This document shows positions 1 to 6,549 of a stretch of DNA of 7,352 nt, one piece after another. The notes beneath the pieces are model-generated. The model made no database searches, had not been told where the DNA came from, and saw only the letters and a program-made list of their open reading frames with translations. The stretch's first letter is position 1, and every line of letters starts with the position of its first letter. The stretch is from JBCBKZ01 sp039026975 (GTDB taxonomy: Bacteria; Bacteroidota; Bacteroidia; J057), in the NCBI GenBank assembly GCA_039026975.1, contig JBCCLI010000340.1:1-7352 (forward strand). Reading direction: 5' to 3'. Both the position numbers and the translations under genes were made by a program.

Positions 1-1
1 A

Positions 2-643
2 TACTCATGTGAGAATACTTCAGAGCTAGCCGTAGCATCAGAAGAATACTCTTACTTGGCATTAGGAGATTCTTATACCATAGGAGAAAGTGTAGACTCT
101 ACTATGAGGTGGCCCGTCCAATTAGCTGATAGCCTTTCCCAGAGGGGCTTCCCAGTATCACCCCCTAAGATTATAGCTACTACCGGTTGGACATCAGATG
201 AGCTTATGCAAGGCATAATAAGAGCTAACATCCAGGATACCTTTGACCTGGTATCTCTCTTAATAGGTGTGAATAACCAGTACAGAGGCTATGACACAGC
301 ACAGTATAGATTTGAATTTCAAGAATTACTATATCGGTCTATAGAATTTGCTGGAGGAGTAACTGGGCAGGTATTTGTTGTATCTATTCCGGATTATGGG
401 GTGACTCCCTTTGGGCAGACAAAAGATCCAGAAAAAATAGCGCGTGAGTTAGATATCTACAATGACATGGCCAGAAAAATGTGTACTGCCAGGGGAATAG
501 CCTTTTATAACATTACGGACATTTCCAGAAAGGCAGATGAAAATGCGGAGCTAGTAGCTTCAGATGACCTACACCCTTCAGGGAAGATGTATACCCAGTG
601 GGTAGCGCACATACTGGCAGAAGTCCAAGCGCAACTCCCATAA
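2..643 (+). CDS. SGNH/GDSL-family hydrolase, probable lipoprotein (5' end cut by window edge)
   Basis: This is a predicted esterase or acylhydrolase of the SGNH (GDSL) superfamily; its substrate cannot be told from sequence. All four family blocks are present: GDSY with the nucleophile Ser at nt 71-73, the block II Gly (TTGW) at 185-187, GVNN with the block III Asn at 272-274, and DDLH with catalytic Asp at 563-565 and His at 572-574. A TTG at 56 sits right inside block I, so it cannot be the true start. The frame stays open leftward to the window edge and reads YSCENTSELAVASEEYSYLALGDS. The Cys at nt 8-10 followed by a Ser/Glu/Asn-rich linker looks like the mature end of a lipoprotein, with the signal peptide lying outside the window. 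The gene converges with clpP, and its stop codon overlaps the clpP terminator. The hydrolase call is firm; the lipoprotein call is inference because the signal peptide is not visible. Confidence 0.9.
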   Translation, partial: YSCENTSELAVASEEYSYLALGDSYTIGESVDSTMRWPVQLADSLSQRGFPVSPPKIIATTGWTSDELMQGIIRANIQDTFDLVSLLIGVNNQYRGYDTAQYRFEFQELLYRSIEFAGGVTGQVFVVSIPDYGVTPFGQTKDPEKIARELDIYNDMARKMCTARGIAFYNITDISRKADENAELVASDDLHPSGKMYTQWVAHILAEVQAQLP

Positions 644-668
644 AAAAAGGGAGACCCTAAAGTCTCCC
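642..668 (-). terminator. Intrinsic terminator of clpP
   Basis: Read on the minus strand, GGGAGAC, a 6-nt loop and GTCTCCC form a perfect 7-bp stem (arms 649-655 and 662-668) followed by seven T (642-648). It lies 25 bp past the clpP stop. The T-tract is only on the minus-strand side, so it serves the leftward transcript. It overlaps the TAA of the converging hydrolase gene (641-643). For the rightward transcript there is only the hairpin and no U-tract. Confidence 0.88.
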
Positions 669-693
669 ATATTGACGTATATATGTCTTATGC

Positions 694-1329
694 TTAGCTA
701 GGTACGGCAAGCAGAGAAGCATCTGCCATTTTATCTACAATTCCGTATTCCAGCGACTCTTCTGCATCCATCCAGAAGTCTCTATTAAAATCCTTGAATA
801 CCTGATCATAAGGTTTACCACAATTATCAGCAAGAATCTTTGCAATAATTTCCCTGGTCTTTAGGATCTGCTCAGTAGTAATCTGTATGTCTGACGCTTG
901 ACCCTGAATGAATCCCATGCTTGGCTGGTGAATCATCACCCTACCGTTAGGGAATACATATCTACTGCCTTTTTCTCCACCGGAAAGTAGCAAGGACCCC
1001 ATAGAGGCAGCTAGTCCCATACATACGGTAGTAACAGGAGAGCTAATCATCTGCATGGTATCATAAATGGACATCCCGGAAGTCACCATCCCACCTGGAC
1101 TGTTAATGTAGAACTTAATTTCTTTTCCCGGATCTTTGCTTTCCAGATACATCAGGCGGTTAACTACATGCTTAGCAGAACTATCATCAACCACTCCCCA
1201 GAGGAATACTTTACGCTCATTTAGGAACTTGTCATCAAAACGGTTAAGCTTGGAAATGGCTTCTGTAATTTCGGTTTCTATTTGGCTCATATAATTATTA
1301 ACTGATTTGGCTTTTGAGGATACATACAT
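694..1329 (-). CDS. clpP: ClpP-type serine peptidase (second-type Bacteroidota ClpP paralogue)
   Basis: This is a proteolytic subunit of a Clp protease. ClpP forms tetradecameric chambers that degrade proteins unfolded by ClpX or ClpA/C in the cytoplasm. The 211 residues match the usual length. The catalytic triad is intact: Ser109 in GLAASMGS, His134 in RVMIHQPS and Asp184 in FNRDFWM. The conserved INSPGG handle strand/oxyanion region is at 75-80, and YGIVDKM is near the end. The start of the body (VFLWGVVDD, 41-49) and FNRDFWMDAEES resemble the second ClpP found in many Bacteroidota rather than the copy beside clpX. No tig or clpX is adjacent, which supports a paralogue. Met14 (ATG at 1290) is an alternative start, and neither candidate has a Shine-Dalgarno sequence. 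It lies 85 bp downstream of the sigma-factor gene on the same strand, so co-transcription is possible but no test is available here. Confidence 0.95.
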   Translation of the reverse strand: MYVSSKAKSVNNYMSQIETEITEAISKLNRFDDKFLNERKVFLWGVVDDSSAKHVVNRLMYLESKDPGKEIKFYINSPGGMVTSGMSIYDTMQMISSPVTTVCMGLAASMGSLLLSGGEKGSRYVFPNGRVMIHQPSMGFIQGQASDIQITTEQILKTREIIAKILADNCGKPYDQVFKDFNRDFWMDAEESLEYGIVDKMADASLLAVPS

Positions 1330-1333
1330 GCGT

Positions 1334-1362
1334 GTGACACGGGATAGCTTTTCAGCGTGACA
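1334..1362 (-). promoter_or_regulatory. Direct TGTCAC repeats upstream of clpP
   Basis: On the minus strand TGTCAC occurs twice (1357-1362 and 1334-1339), 23 bp apart, or about two helical turns. The copy nearer the gene sits inside the small palindrome-like GTGTCACAC. Just upstream is TTACTTTG, one base away from the Bacteroidota -7 element TAnnTTTG. Together these could be an operator and promoter for clpP in the 85-bp gap. No regulator is identified and the call is tentative. Confidence 0.25.
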
Positions 1363-1414
1363 GGCAAAGTAACAATATTTCCTTCAAAAGTCCTCAGCAA
1401 TATCTGACGGAGAA

Positions 1415-2275
1415 TTAGTAGGTGGGAAGCATAGGATAGGAGACTATAACTTCTTTTTCTTTATACCCTATTTCCTGCTCTATGTCTATCTGGATAAGCT
1501 TTCCTACTGCTAAATATAGTTTTAACCACAGCTGGCTTTTATCTGCCATGCCAAGTAGGAGATAAGGACCCATAGGCGTATGGTACCAGGAGACAGAATC
1601 TACATCCCTAAAAAGCTTAAGTAGGTAAATACCTCCATCTATATGGCCTGAGAGCATGTTTTGAATCTCAGGGCTGGATACTCTAATGTCATCTTTCAAT
1701 ATTTCAATGAGCCTGTTGAGATCTTGCCCCTGACATACCTCTATAAAGGTCTGATACAGTTCCTGATGCTGATCTGCATCTACAGAATATCGACTTTTTT
1801 CTGCCTTAAGGTGTCTTTTAGCCCTAGAGAGAATTTGTCTGGAGTTTTCCGCAGTGATTCCCAGTAATTCCGCTATCTCTTTATGAGAATAGTCAAACAG
1901 CTCCTTGAGAATAAAAATGGCTCTCTCCATGGGATTTAGTCGCTCCAGTATTCTCAAAATCCCATTGGATAAGTCTGGTCCATTCTCTATTAGCTGAGGA
2001 AGGTGATCTACAAGTAATTCTGGTGCTATATCCACGGCAGACTGACCATGAAACTTTTTTTGATCTCTAATGACGTTTAAAGATCTGTTAATCACACTCC
2101 TCACCAGATACCCTTTAGGATTAGCTAGCTTCTTATCCGCTTTACTTACCCATCTTAACAATGTCTCTTGCACCACGTCTTCTGCCTGACTAGTATCTTT
2201 CAGCATGTTACGGGCTATGGGTAACAGGAGATCATAATAATCTTGTAGGTGTTCGGTCTTGGTAGATTGATCCAT
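1415..2275 (-). CDS. ECF-type RNA polymerase sigma factor with SnoaL-like C-terminal extension (SigJ/ECF41-like)
   Basis: This is an alternative sigma factor of the extracytoplasmic-function class. Region 2 covers about residues 10-75 (SQAEDVVQETLLRWV at 29-43, then PKGYLVRSVINRSLNVIRD). Region 4 covers about 105-156, with the helix-turn-helix YSHKEIAELLGITAENS leading into RQILSRAKRHL. Unlike a minimal ECF factor of about 190 residues, it continues for some 120 residues (about 165-286) in a domain resembling the SnoaL-like/NTF2 extension of the SigJ/ECF41 group. In that group the extension sits on the protein and controls its activity instead of a separate anti-sigma factor, consistent with the lack of any anti-sigma gene next door. 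The signature WLPEP linker and DGGGK motif are not present as such; the linker reads around LVDHLPQL (88-95), and DGG occurs without GK. The start ATG is preceded by a short palindrome. The regulon is unknown. Confidence 0.9.
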   Translation of the reverse strand: MDQSTKTEHLQDYYDLLLPIARNMLKDTSQAEDVVQETLLRWVSKADKKLANPKGYLVRSVINRSLNVIRDQKKFHGQSAVDIAPELLVDHLPQLIENGPDLSNGILRILERLNPMERAIFILKELFDYSHKEIAELLGITAENSRQILSRAKRHLKAEKSRYSVDADQHQELYQTFIEVCQGQDLNRLIEILKDDIRVSSPEIQNMLSGHIDGGIYLLKLFRDVDSVSWYHTPMGPYLLLGMADKSQLWLKLYLAVGKLIQIDIEQEIGYKEKEVIVSYPMLPTY

Positions 2276-2278
2276 AGT

Positions 2279-2288
2279 AACGTACGTT
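2279..2288. promoter_or_regulatory. AACGTACGTT palindrome at the sigma-factor start
   Basis: This perfect 10-bp palindrome ends four bases before the sigma-factor ATG (minus strand). The same hexamer GTACGT directly abuts the ATG of the divergent ATPase-nuclease gene (2671-2676). Such a site could bind a repressor or simply be chance; no further copies with this context give support. Confidence 0.2.
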
Positions 2289-2420
2289 TTGCCTTATTGG
2301 CGGGACAGATTAAGAGGGAATAAAGGTGGAATAGTGATACTTAACATACGCATGTTCTCTGCTGGATGTTTTAGATAAAGTTCTCTATTCCATGTACGAA
2401 TATAGGGATGGATGCCCCGC

Positions 2421-2580
2421 TTTTCCACACATATATCCACAAATTGTGGGTAAATCAGGGTAGTTGTGGAAAAGCTAGGGAGAATGTGGACAGTATCCAC
2501 AAAAATGTGGAGAGATTCAGGGTAGGGAGTGGTACTTTTAAGTAATCAATTAAACTTCTCGTCAATATTTTAACTAAGCA
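2421..2580. other. Candidate replication origin: DnaA-box cluster plus AT-rich stretch
   Basis: Seven CCACA/TGTGG cores fall within 94 bp of gene-free DNA. Scored against the DnaA-box consensus TTWTNCACA, two are perfect: TTTTCCACA at 2421-2429 (+) and at 2465-2473 (-). Three have one mismatch: ATATCCACA 2433-2441 (+), TTACCCACA 2445-2453 (-) and GTATCCACA 2493-2501 (+). Two have two mismatches: 2485-2493 (-) and 2506-2514 (-). Facing pairs form near-palindromes at 2437-2449 and 2497-2510. An AT-rich segment (2531-2580, 13 G/C in 50 bases) follows and could be the unwinding element. The flanking genes point away on both sides, as expected around an origin. No dnaA gene is in the window, so this rests on motif density alone. 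A site for another DNA-binding protein is the main alternative. Confidence 0.5.
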
Positions 2581-2676
2581 GTGTCTGTAAAGCGCTGCCA
2601 TAAGCATGTAGGCTCTCAGGCCACGTGCTATTTTTACCTAAGTACCGATCATTAGCAGATCAAATTTTTTGTACGT

Positions 2677-4440
2677 ATGCAGAGCAGTGCAAATTTTAAG
2701 GTAGACCCTCGTCTGGCGTCCCTTTTAGGGGAAAACTACCGCTCTACAGAGCTGGCTATCAAGGAATTAGTAGATAATTCCTTTGATGCAGATGCAGAAC
2801 ATGTGTGGGTAACCCTTCCTAAGCCGTTAACTAATGACCCTATAGTTATCAAAGATGATGGCGTAGGTATGACAGAGAGAGAGCTCAGGAATGAGTATTT
2901 GAACATAGCGAGTAGCAGGGTATCACGTAAAGGAGAATACACACCCATGAGAAGGAGGAAAGTGAAGGGCAGAAAAGGGATAGGAAAGTTTGCGGGTCTT
3001 ATGGTAGCCTCTCTAATGGAGGTAAAAACACAGACTAGGGGGAAAAGTACACACCTGAAAATTTGGAGAGATGAGCTTATCAAAGGCAAAAACGATCTGG
3101 AACAGATTAATCTTCCAGTAGATACAGACATATGCCCAACAGAAGAGGTGGGGACACAAATTATTCTGAGTGGTATTAACCAGAATTTTACGTTCCCTAA
3201 CCCAGATAGGCTAAAGCACTTACTAGCCCTGGAATACGGCCGTCAAAAAGACTTTAGCATTTATGTAGACGGCACACAGGTAGATATAGAAGATATCCCC
3301 GGAGAGACCTTCGAACACAATTTCCCACTTTCTACCGGAGAGAATGTAAACGTCAGATATACCATAGCTGATGTACGTAAGTCTCTCAGACACTCAGGTA
3401 TGGCTATCAGAGTGGGGGGAAAGATCGTAGGGAATCCGGGCTATTTTGGACTTGATGAACATGATGATATACCTTTCAAGCTACTAAAACGCTTGTTTGG
3501 AGAAATAGCTACTGATGCTTTGCAAGATGATGTTACCGCAGACTGGGGGTCCATCATCATTAATAGCAAAGTTCTTCAAGAAATCACTGAAAAAATCCAA
3601 CCCTTGCTCGCAGAGTCTCTTCTCACTACCTATGAGAAAGAGCTATATGTTTCTAAAGCACGTCTGAAAAAGACCCTGCTAAATGCCACTGAAGGCATGA
3701 GCCCTATCCGGAAGAAGTATGTAGAGAATACGATAGACAGAATTTTGAAAAAATTCTACGGGGAAAGTGAAGCCCGTATCGCTAATGTACTGTCCGTTCT
3801 ACTAGAATCATTAGAGAAGAATGATTACTGGATGGTCATGCAAAGCATGGAAGATCATCAGGATGATCAGGTAGAGGAAATGGTAGATGCCTTTTCTGAG
3901 TTTGGCCTGATAGATATCGCTATGATCGCGCAGCAGTCTACCCATAGGCTACAAATCCTACGCAACCTGGAGAGCCTCATCTTTAATCCGGAAACCAAGG
4001 TATATCAGATCCGCAAAGCCCTGGAGAATAACCTGTGGCTACTGGGCAATCAATTTGCTCTCATTACTACGAATAGCGAACTACAAGAATCTGTAAATCT
4101 GTACCTGGACCATAAGTTTACCAATGGTCATGCAAAAGACCGGCCGGAGCTTCTTCCCATCCAGGAATTTAACAAGAATCTCCTCATGCTGGACCTGAAA
4201 GCCCCAGAGTCTACGCTAGATATGAATGACTGGCGGCAGGCTAAGCAGTACATTCAGGACCTGAGTGTGTACCTGCCAGGCAGAACTATCAAGGTCCTAT
4301 CTATAGGAGGCGCAGTAGAACCTAATCTGGTTTCTCAAAGAGTTAACAGTGATATAAGGTTCCTCTCTTTTAAAGCCCTGCTGAGTGAGGCTCGTGTCCA
4401 ACTCAACTGGTTGATCTCAGAATTACAGAAGAAAAATTAA
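2677..4440 (+). CDS. GHKL ATPase fused to a probable PD-(D/E)XK (Shedu-like) nuclease domain
   Basis: Residues 15-250 form a GHKL (Bergerat-fold) ATPase of the MORC/MutL/Hsp90 type. The N-box ELAIKELVDNSFDAD has Glu30 and Asn34, DDGVGM at 60-65 is the G1 box, and GRKGIGKFAG at 98-107 is the lid/G2 box, so the ATP site looks intact. A mostly helical linker (about 320-440) follows. The C-terminal part (about 450-587) begins with ALENNLWLLGNQF and contains RPELL (Glu491), LDLKAP (Asp506, Lys508), Gln521 and Tyr525 in QAKQY, and a closing Arg/helix segment ending LNWLISEL. That order matches a PD-(D/E)XK nuclease related to the Shedu DUF4263 core, with Glu replacing the first Asp and Asp in the (D/E)XK. 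I infer ATP-controlled cleavage or nicking of nucleic acid, most plausibly in phage defence. No methylase or partner gene is adjacent. The ATPase call is firm; the nuclease call is moderate and the defence role is speculative. Confidence 0.85.
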   Translation: MQSSANFKVDPRLASLLGENYRSTELAIKELVDNSFDADAEHVWVTLPKPLTNDPIVIKDDGVGMTERELRNEYLNIASSRVSRKGEYTPMRRRKVKGRKGIGKFAGLMVASLMEVKTQTRGKSTHLKIWRDELIKGKNDLEQINLPVDTDICPTEEVGTQIILSGINQNFTFPNPDRLKHLLALEYGRQKDFSIYVDGTQVDIEDIPGETFEHNFPLSTGENVNVRYTIADVRKSLRHSGMAIRVGGKIVGNPGYFGLDEHDDIPFKLLKRLFGEIATDALQDDVTADWGSIIINSKVLQEITEKIQPLLAESLLTTYEKELYVSKARLKKTLLNATEGMSPIRKKYVENTIDRILKKFYGESEARIANVLSVLLESLEKNDYWMVMQSMEDHQDDQVEEMVDAFSEFGLIDIAMIAQQSTHRLQILRNLESLIFNPETKVYQIRKALENNLWLLGNQFALITTNSELQESVNLYLDHKFTNGHAKDRPELLPIQEFNKNLLMLDLKAPESTLDMNDWRQAKQYIQDLSVYLPGRTIKVLSIGGAVEPNLVSQRVNSDIRFLSFKALLSEARVQLNWLISELQKKN

Positions 4441-4627
4441 ACCTGAACACAAATTAGCAAACACCCAGCCCTTATGACTTTCCGTCTGCTTTCACCCACT
4501 GACATAACCCAATACTAACCGAGGATGTATTTTACCTAATATTATCACAGTAGGAACAGCAGAACAGATCGTAAATGTGGACTGGAAATGAGGATGTTCT
4601 GCCAGCTCAATGAGCGGCAGAGAAATG
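4441..4627 (+). ncRNA. Gene-free stretch with a strong hairpin; possible small RNA or long 3' UTR
   Basis: I see no credible coding sequence here. The first 60 bases are C-rich. At 4598-4621 a compact hairpin forms: TCTGCC and GCTCA pair with TGAGC and GGCAGA, with one bulged A. It lies 11 nt upstream of the terminator stem. The paired structure and its position before a U-tract suggest either the structured 3' UTR of the ATPase-nuclease mRNA or a separate small RNA ending at 4662. No clear promoter for a separate RNA is visible. Confidence 0.3.
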
Positions 4628-4662
4628 AAAAAGAGCCCGTGAAAAATCGGGTTCTTTTTTTT
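4628..4662 (+). terminator. Intrinsic terminator downstream of the ATPase-nuclease gene
   Basis: GAGCCCG (4633-4639) pairs with CGGGTTC (4648-4654) across an 8-nt A-rich loop, with one G-T wobble. The five preceding A can extend the stem into the eight T at 4655-4662. It is oriented for rightward transcription and lies about 190 bp after the stop at 4440. Confidence 0.85.
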
Positions 4663-4949
4663 GCCGTGTTTGAAAGAAGTATTCTCAAGTAAAAAATGCG
4701 TGAATAAGGATTATGAATGACCCAGTTTTGAAGTATCTCCAAGTGGGATTCCTGGCAGGATCAGCCGGGAGCTAACACTGACTTATCCTGGTTTGAGAGG
4801 GAGGATGACACACAAATCCATACTCCCAGCCAACTGCCATGACGAATTATTTTTTGTAGTATTAACCCTTCTCTGTTATCTAGTCGGCATCTTTTATCCT
4901 GGTAAGCACTCCTTTTCAGGTCACAATAGCATTCAGACTAAACAAAATC
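4663..4949. other. Gene-free intergenic stretch
   Basis: No convincing gene, RNA or repeat was found. A short open frame at 4793-4984 (+) has one hydrophobic run but no family resemblance, and it runs into the 3' end of the DUF2461 gene. A small palindrome TCCTGGCAGGA sits at 4750-4760. No U-tracted hairpin is visible for the leftward DUF2461 transcript; the imperfect CCTG/CAGG stem near 4899-4921 lacks a T-run. Confidence 0.5.
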
Positions 4950-5609
4950 TTATCCATCGAGGGCAGCATTTAGAAAATGATTAAGGGGAGTAATGGCCTG
5001 GAAGGTTTCCAGGGTTTGGTCTATCAGCTCCTCATCTAATACTTCTTCATCAGAGAAGGATCTCATTACATAAAACCCTTTATGCTGCAATAAATCTATA
5101 TCAGGATGATCCTTAGGATATCCTTTAGGGGCCGTTTTTAGTTTTTCTCCTCTCAGTTCTCCAAAGTATTCTTTAAAGGAGTCATCATCTATCAATTCTC
5201 TTAACACTTCTCCTTCCATTTCTATATGATGCCTGATTTTTTTTAAATCTGCACTGGGAGGCATATAATTTCCTCCGCCCATCATACATTCTCCTGGTTT
5301 AAGATGTAAGTAGTAGGAGGCGTATCCTGACTTTTTCCCTCCCTTAGCTATGACAGCTGCCAGGTTTATTTTATAAGGAGATTTATCTTTAGAAAACCTT
5401 ACATCTCTGTTTATACGGAAAATACAGTTTCTAGCCTCTTGATCCGTTACTTCCGGGTCAAACTGCTGAATCTCAGGAATAAGCCTATCAATGAAGGAAA
5501 TGAAATTTTCTCTTGCGCGCTTATATCTACTTCTATTTTCCTCAAACCAATCCTTATGATTATTCTCTGCTAATTCTCCTAAAAACGCCAGGGTGTCTTG
5601 TTCTATCAT
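4950..5609 (-). CDS. DUF2461 family protein (TIGR02453-like)
   Basis: This 219-residue cytoplasmic protein matches the DUF2461 family along its full length; its molecular function is unknown. The recognisable blocks are NNHKDWFEENRSRY (16-29), FRINRDVRFSKDKSPYK (64-80), the glycine-rich GGGNYMPP (111-118) and LKTAPKGYPKDHPDIDLL (157-174). No signal peptide or membrane segment is present. The start ATG at 5607-5609 gives the normal family length and begins with the typical TLAFLGELAENN. It is divergent from the DUF4159 gene across a 123-bp gap and is alone on its strand here, so it is probably a single-gene unit. The conserved Arg/Lys/Asp-rich blocks could form a binding site, but no reaction should be assigned. 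Confidence 0.92.
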   Translation of the reverse strand: MIEQDTLAFLGELAENNHKDWFEENRSRYKRARENFISFIDRLIPEIQQFDPEVTDQEARNCIFRINRDVRFSKDKSPYKINLAAVIAKGGKKSGYASYYLHLKPGECMMGGGNYMPPSADLKKIRHHIEMEGEVLRELIDDDSFKEYFGELRGEKLKTAPKGYPKDHPDIDLLQHKGFYVMRSFSDEEVLDEELIDQTLETFQAITPLNHFLNAALDG

Positions 5610-5732
5610 AGAAAATGCTATTTAGTAGTAGTGAAATGGGGATTTTGAATTTAGTTCTTATATCAGAAAGCTTATTTTCACCGTATAAGATGCAACAGGC
5701 TTTTGTACGCATTTACTGAACTTACATAATTT

Positions 5733-6416
5733 ATGAAATTAGCGTTATTTACATACTCTTTTATTGCCTTCCTGGTTTTAACCTTATTTACGCCCACACA
5801 GCTACTCCAAGCCCAGGAACGCTTCCACTTCAAAATTGCCAAGCTAAAATATGGAGGAGGCGGAGACTGGTATGCTAATCCCAGTTCTCTCCCTAACCTG
5901 ATAGCCTATGTGAATGATAATAGTACCACCCGCATAGCCGCACTGGAAGATGTGGTGGAAGTAGGGGGTTCTCAGATTTTCCAGTATCCCTATGTGTATA
6001 TGACGGGGCATGGAAATGTGAACTTTTCTGAGAATGATGCCAATAACCTTAGAAAGTACCTACAAGCTGGGGGCTTTCTCCATATAGATGATAACTATGG
6101 TATGGATGCTTATATCAGAAGAGAAATGAAAAAGGTGTTTCCGGAACTAGAATTTGTAGAATTACCTTTCTCTCATGAAATATATACTTCCCATTTTGCC
6201 TTTCCCAAAGGCCTTCCCAAAATTCATGAACACGATGGAAAGCCCCCGCAAGGACTCGCCCTTATCTATGAAGGAAAAATAGTGTGCTATTACACCTATG
6301 AGACAGACCTTGGAGATGGGTGGGAAGACGAGTCAGTCCATAATGATTCTAAGGAACTCAGAGAAAAAGCCCTACAAATGGGAGCCAATATTATCCTGTG
6401 GGCTATCTCAAACTGA
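5733..6416 (+). CDS. Exported DUF4159 family protein
   Basis: This 227-residue protein starts with a signal peptide: Lys2, a hydrophobic core at about 4-19, and a probable cleavage after LLQA (residue 27). It is therefore predicted to be exported across the inner membrane, with no lipobox Cys. The mature part is a DUF4159 domain. Visible hallmarks are LKYGGGGDWY (38-47), YMTGHGNVNFS (89-99), GGFLHIDDNYGMD (113-125), KIHEHDGKPPQG (163-174), YTYETDLGDGWED (187-199) and the ending ALQMGANI. In the family these blocks lie in a class-I glutamine-amidotransferase-like fold, but no catalytic Cys-His pair is evident here and the function is unknown. The gene is divergent from the DUF2461 gene and 133 bp before the TPR lipoprotein. 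It lacks an obvious Shine-Dalgarno sequence. Confidence 0.92.
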   Translation: MKLALFTYSFIAFLVLTLFTPTQLLQAQERFHFKIAKLKYGGGGDWYANPSSLPNLIAYVNDNSTTRIAALEDVVEVGGSQIFQYPYVYMTGHGNVNFSENDANNLRKYLQAGGFLHIDDNYGMDAYIRREMKKVFPELEFVELPFSHEIYTSHFAFPKGLPKIHEHDGKPPQGLALIYEGKIVCYYTYETDLGDGWEDESVHNDSKELREKALQMGANIILWAISN

Positions 6417-6492
6417 CAGAATCATTCCGTTCTTTCGTATATATTTTTAGAAAACCTTACTTTCGTTCACCCCAAAAAATACGATATAAAGA

Positions 6493-6522
6493 TTGTTTGG
6501 GACTGGCGAATGCTATATTTTG
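6493..6522 (+). promoter_or_regulatory. Possible Bacteroidota-type promoter for the TPR lipoprotein gene
   Basis: TTG at 6493-6495 is followed after 18 bp by TATATTTTG (6514-6522), which is one insertion or one mismatch away from TAnnTTTG. It lies about 30 bp before the ATG at 6550. The element is plausible but imperfect, and a second near match (TAAAGTTTG, 6530-6538) lies closer to the gene. Confidence 0.35.
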
Positions 6523-6549
6523 AATTTAATAAAGTTTGAAGAGTTTCGT

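Noticed and set aside
1661..1867. 68-codon rightward frame inside the sigma-factor gene
   Set aside because: Antisense shadow of a clearly recognised protein.
2294..2500. 68-codon open frame on the minus strand between the sigma and ATPase genes
   Set aside because: It runs through the DnaA-box cluster, has no recognisable family or plausible protein pattern, and is explained by chance.
2736..3131. 131-codon leftward frame inside the ATPase gene
   Set aside because: Antisense to the conserved ATP-binding motifs; a shadow of the real gene.
4545..4742. 65-codon minus-strand open frame
   Set aside because: It covers the hairpin and terminator region and its composition looks like translated structural DNA.
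4899..4921. Imperfect CCTG/CAGG hairpin as a terminator for the DUF2461 gene
   Set aside because: The stem has a mismatch and wobble, and no T-run follows on the minus strand.
4793..4984. 63-codon rightward open frame with one hydrophobic run
   Set aside because: No family resemblance, no promoter or ribosome site, and it overlaps the 3' end of the well-supported DUF2461 gene on the other strand.
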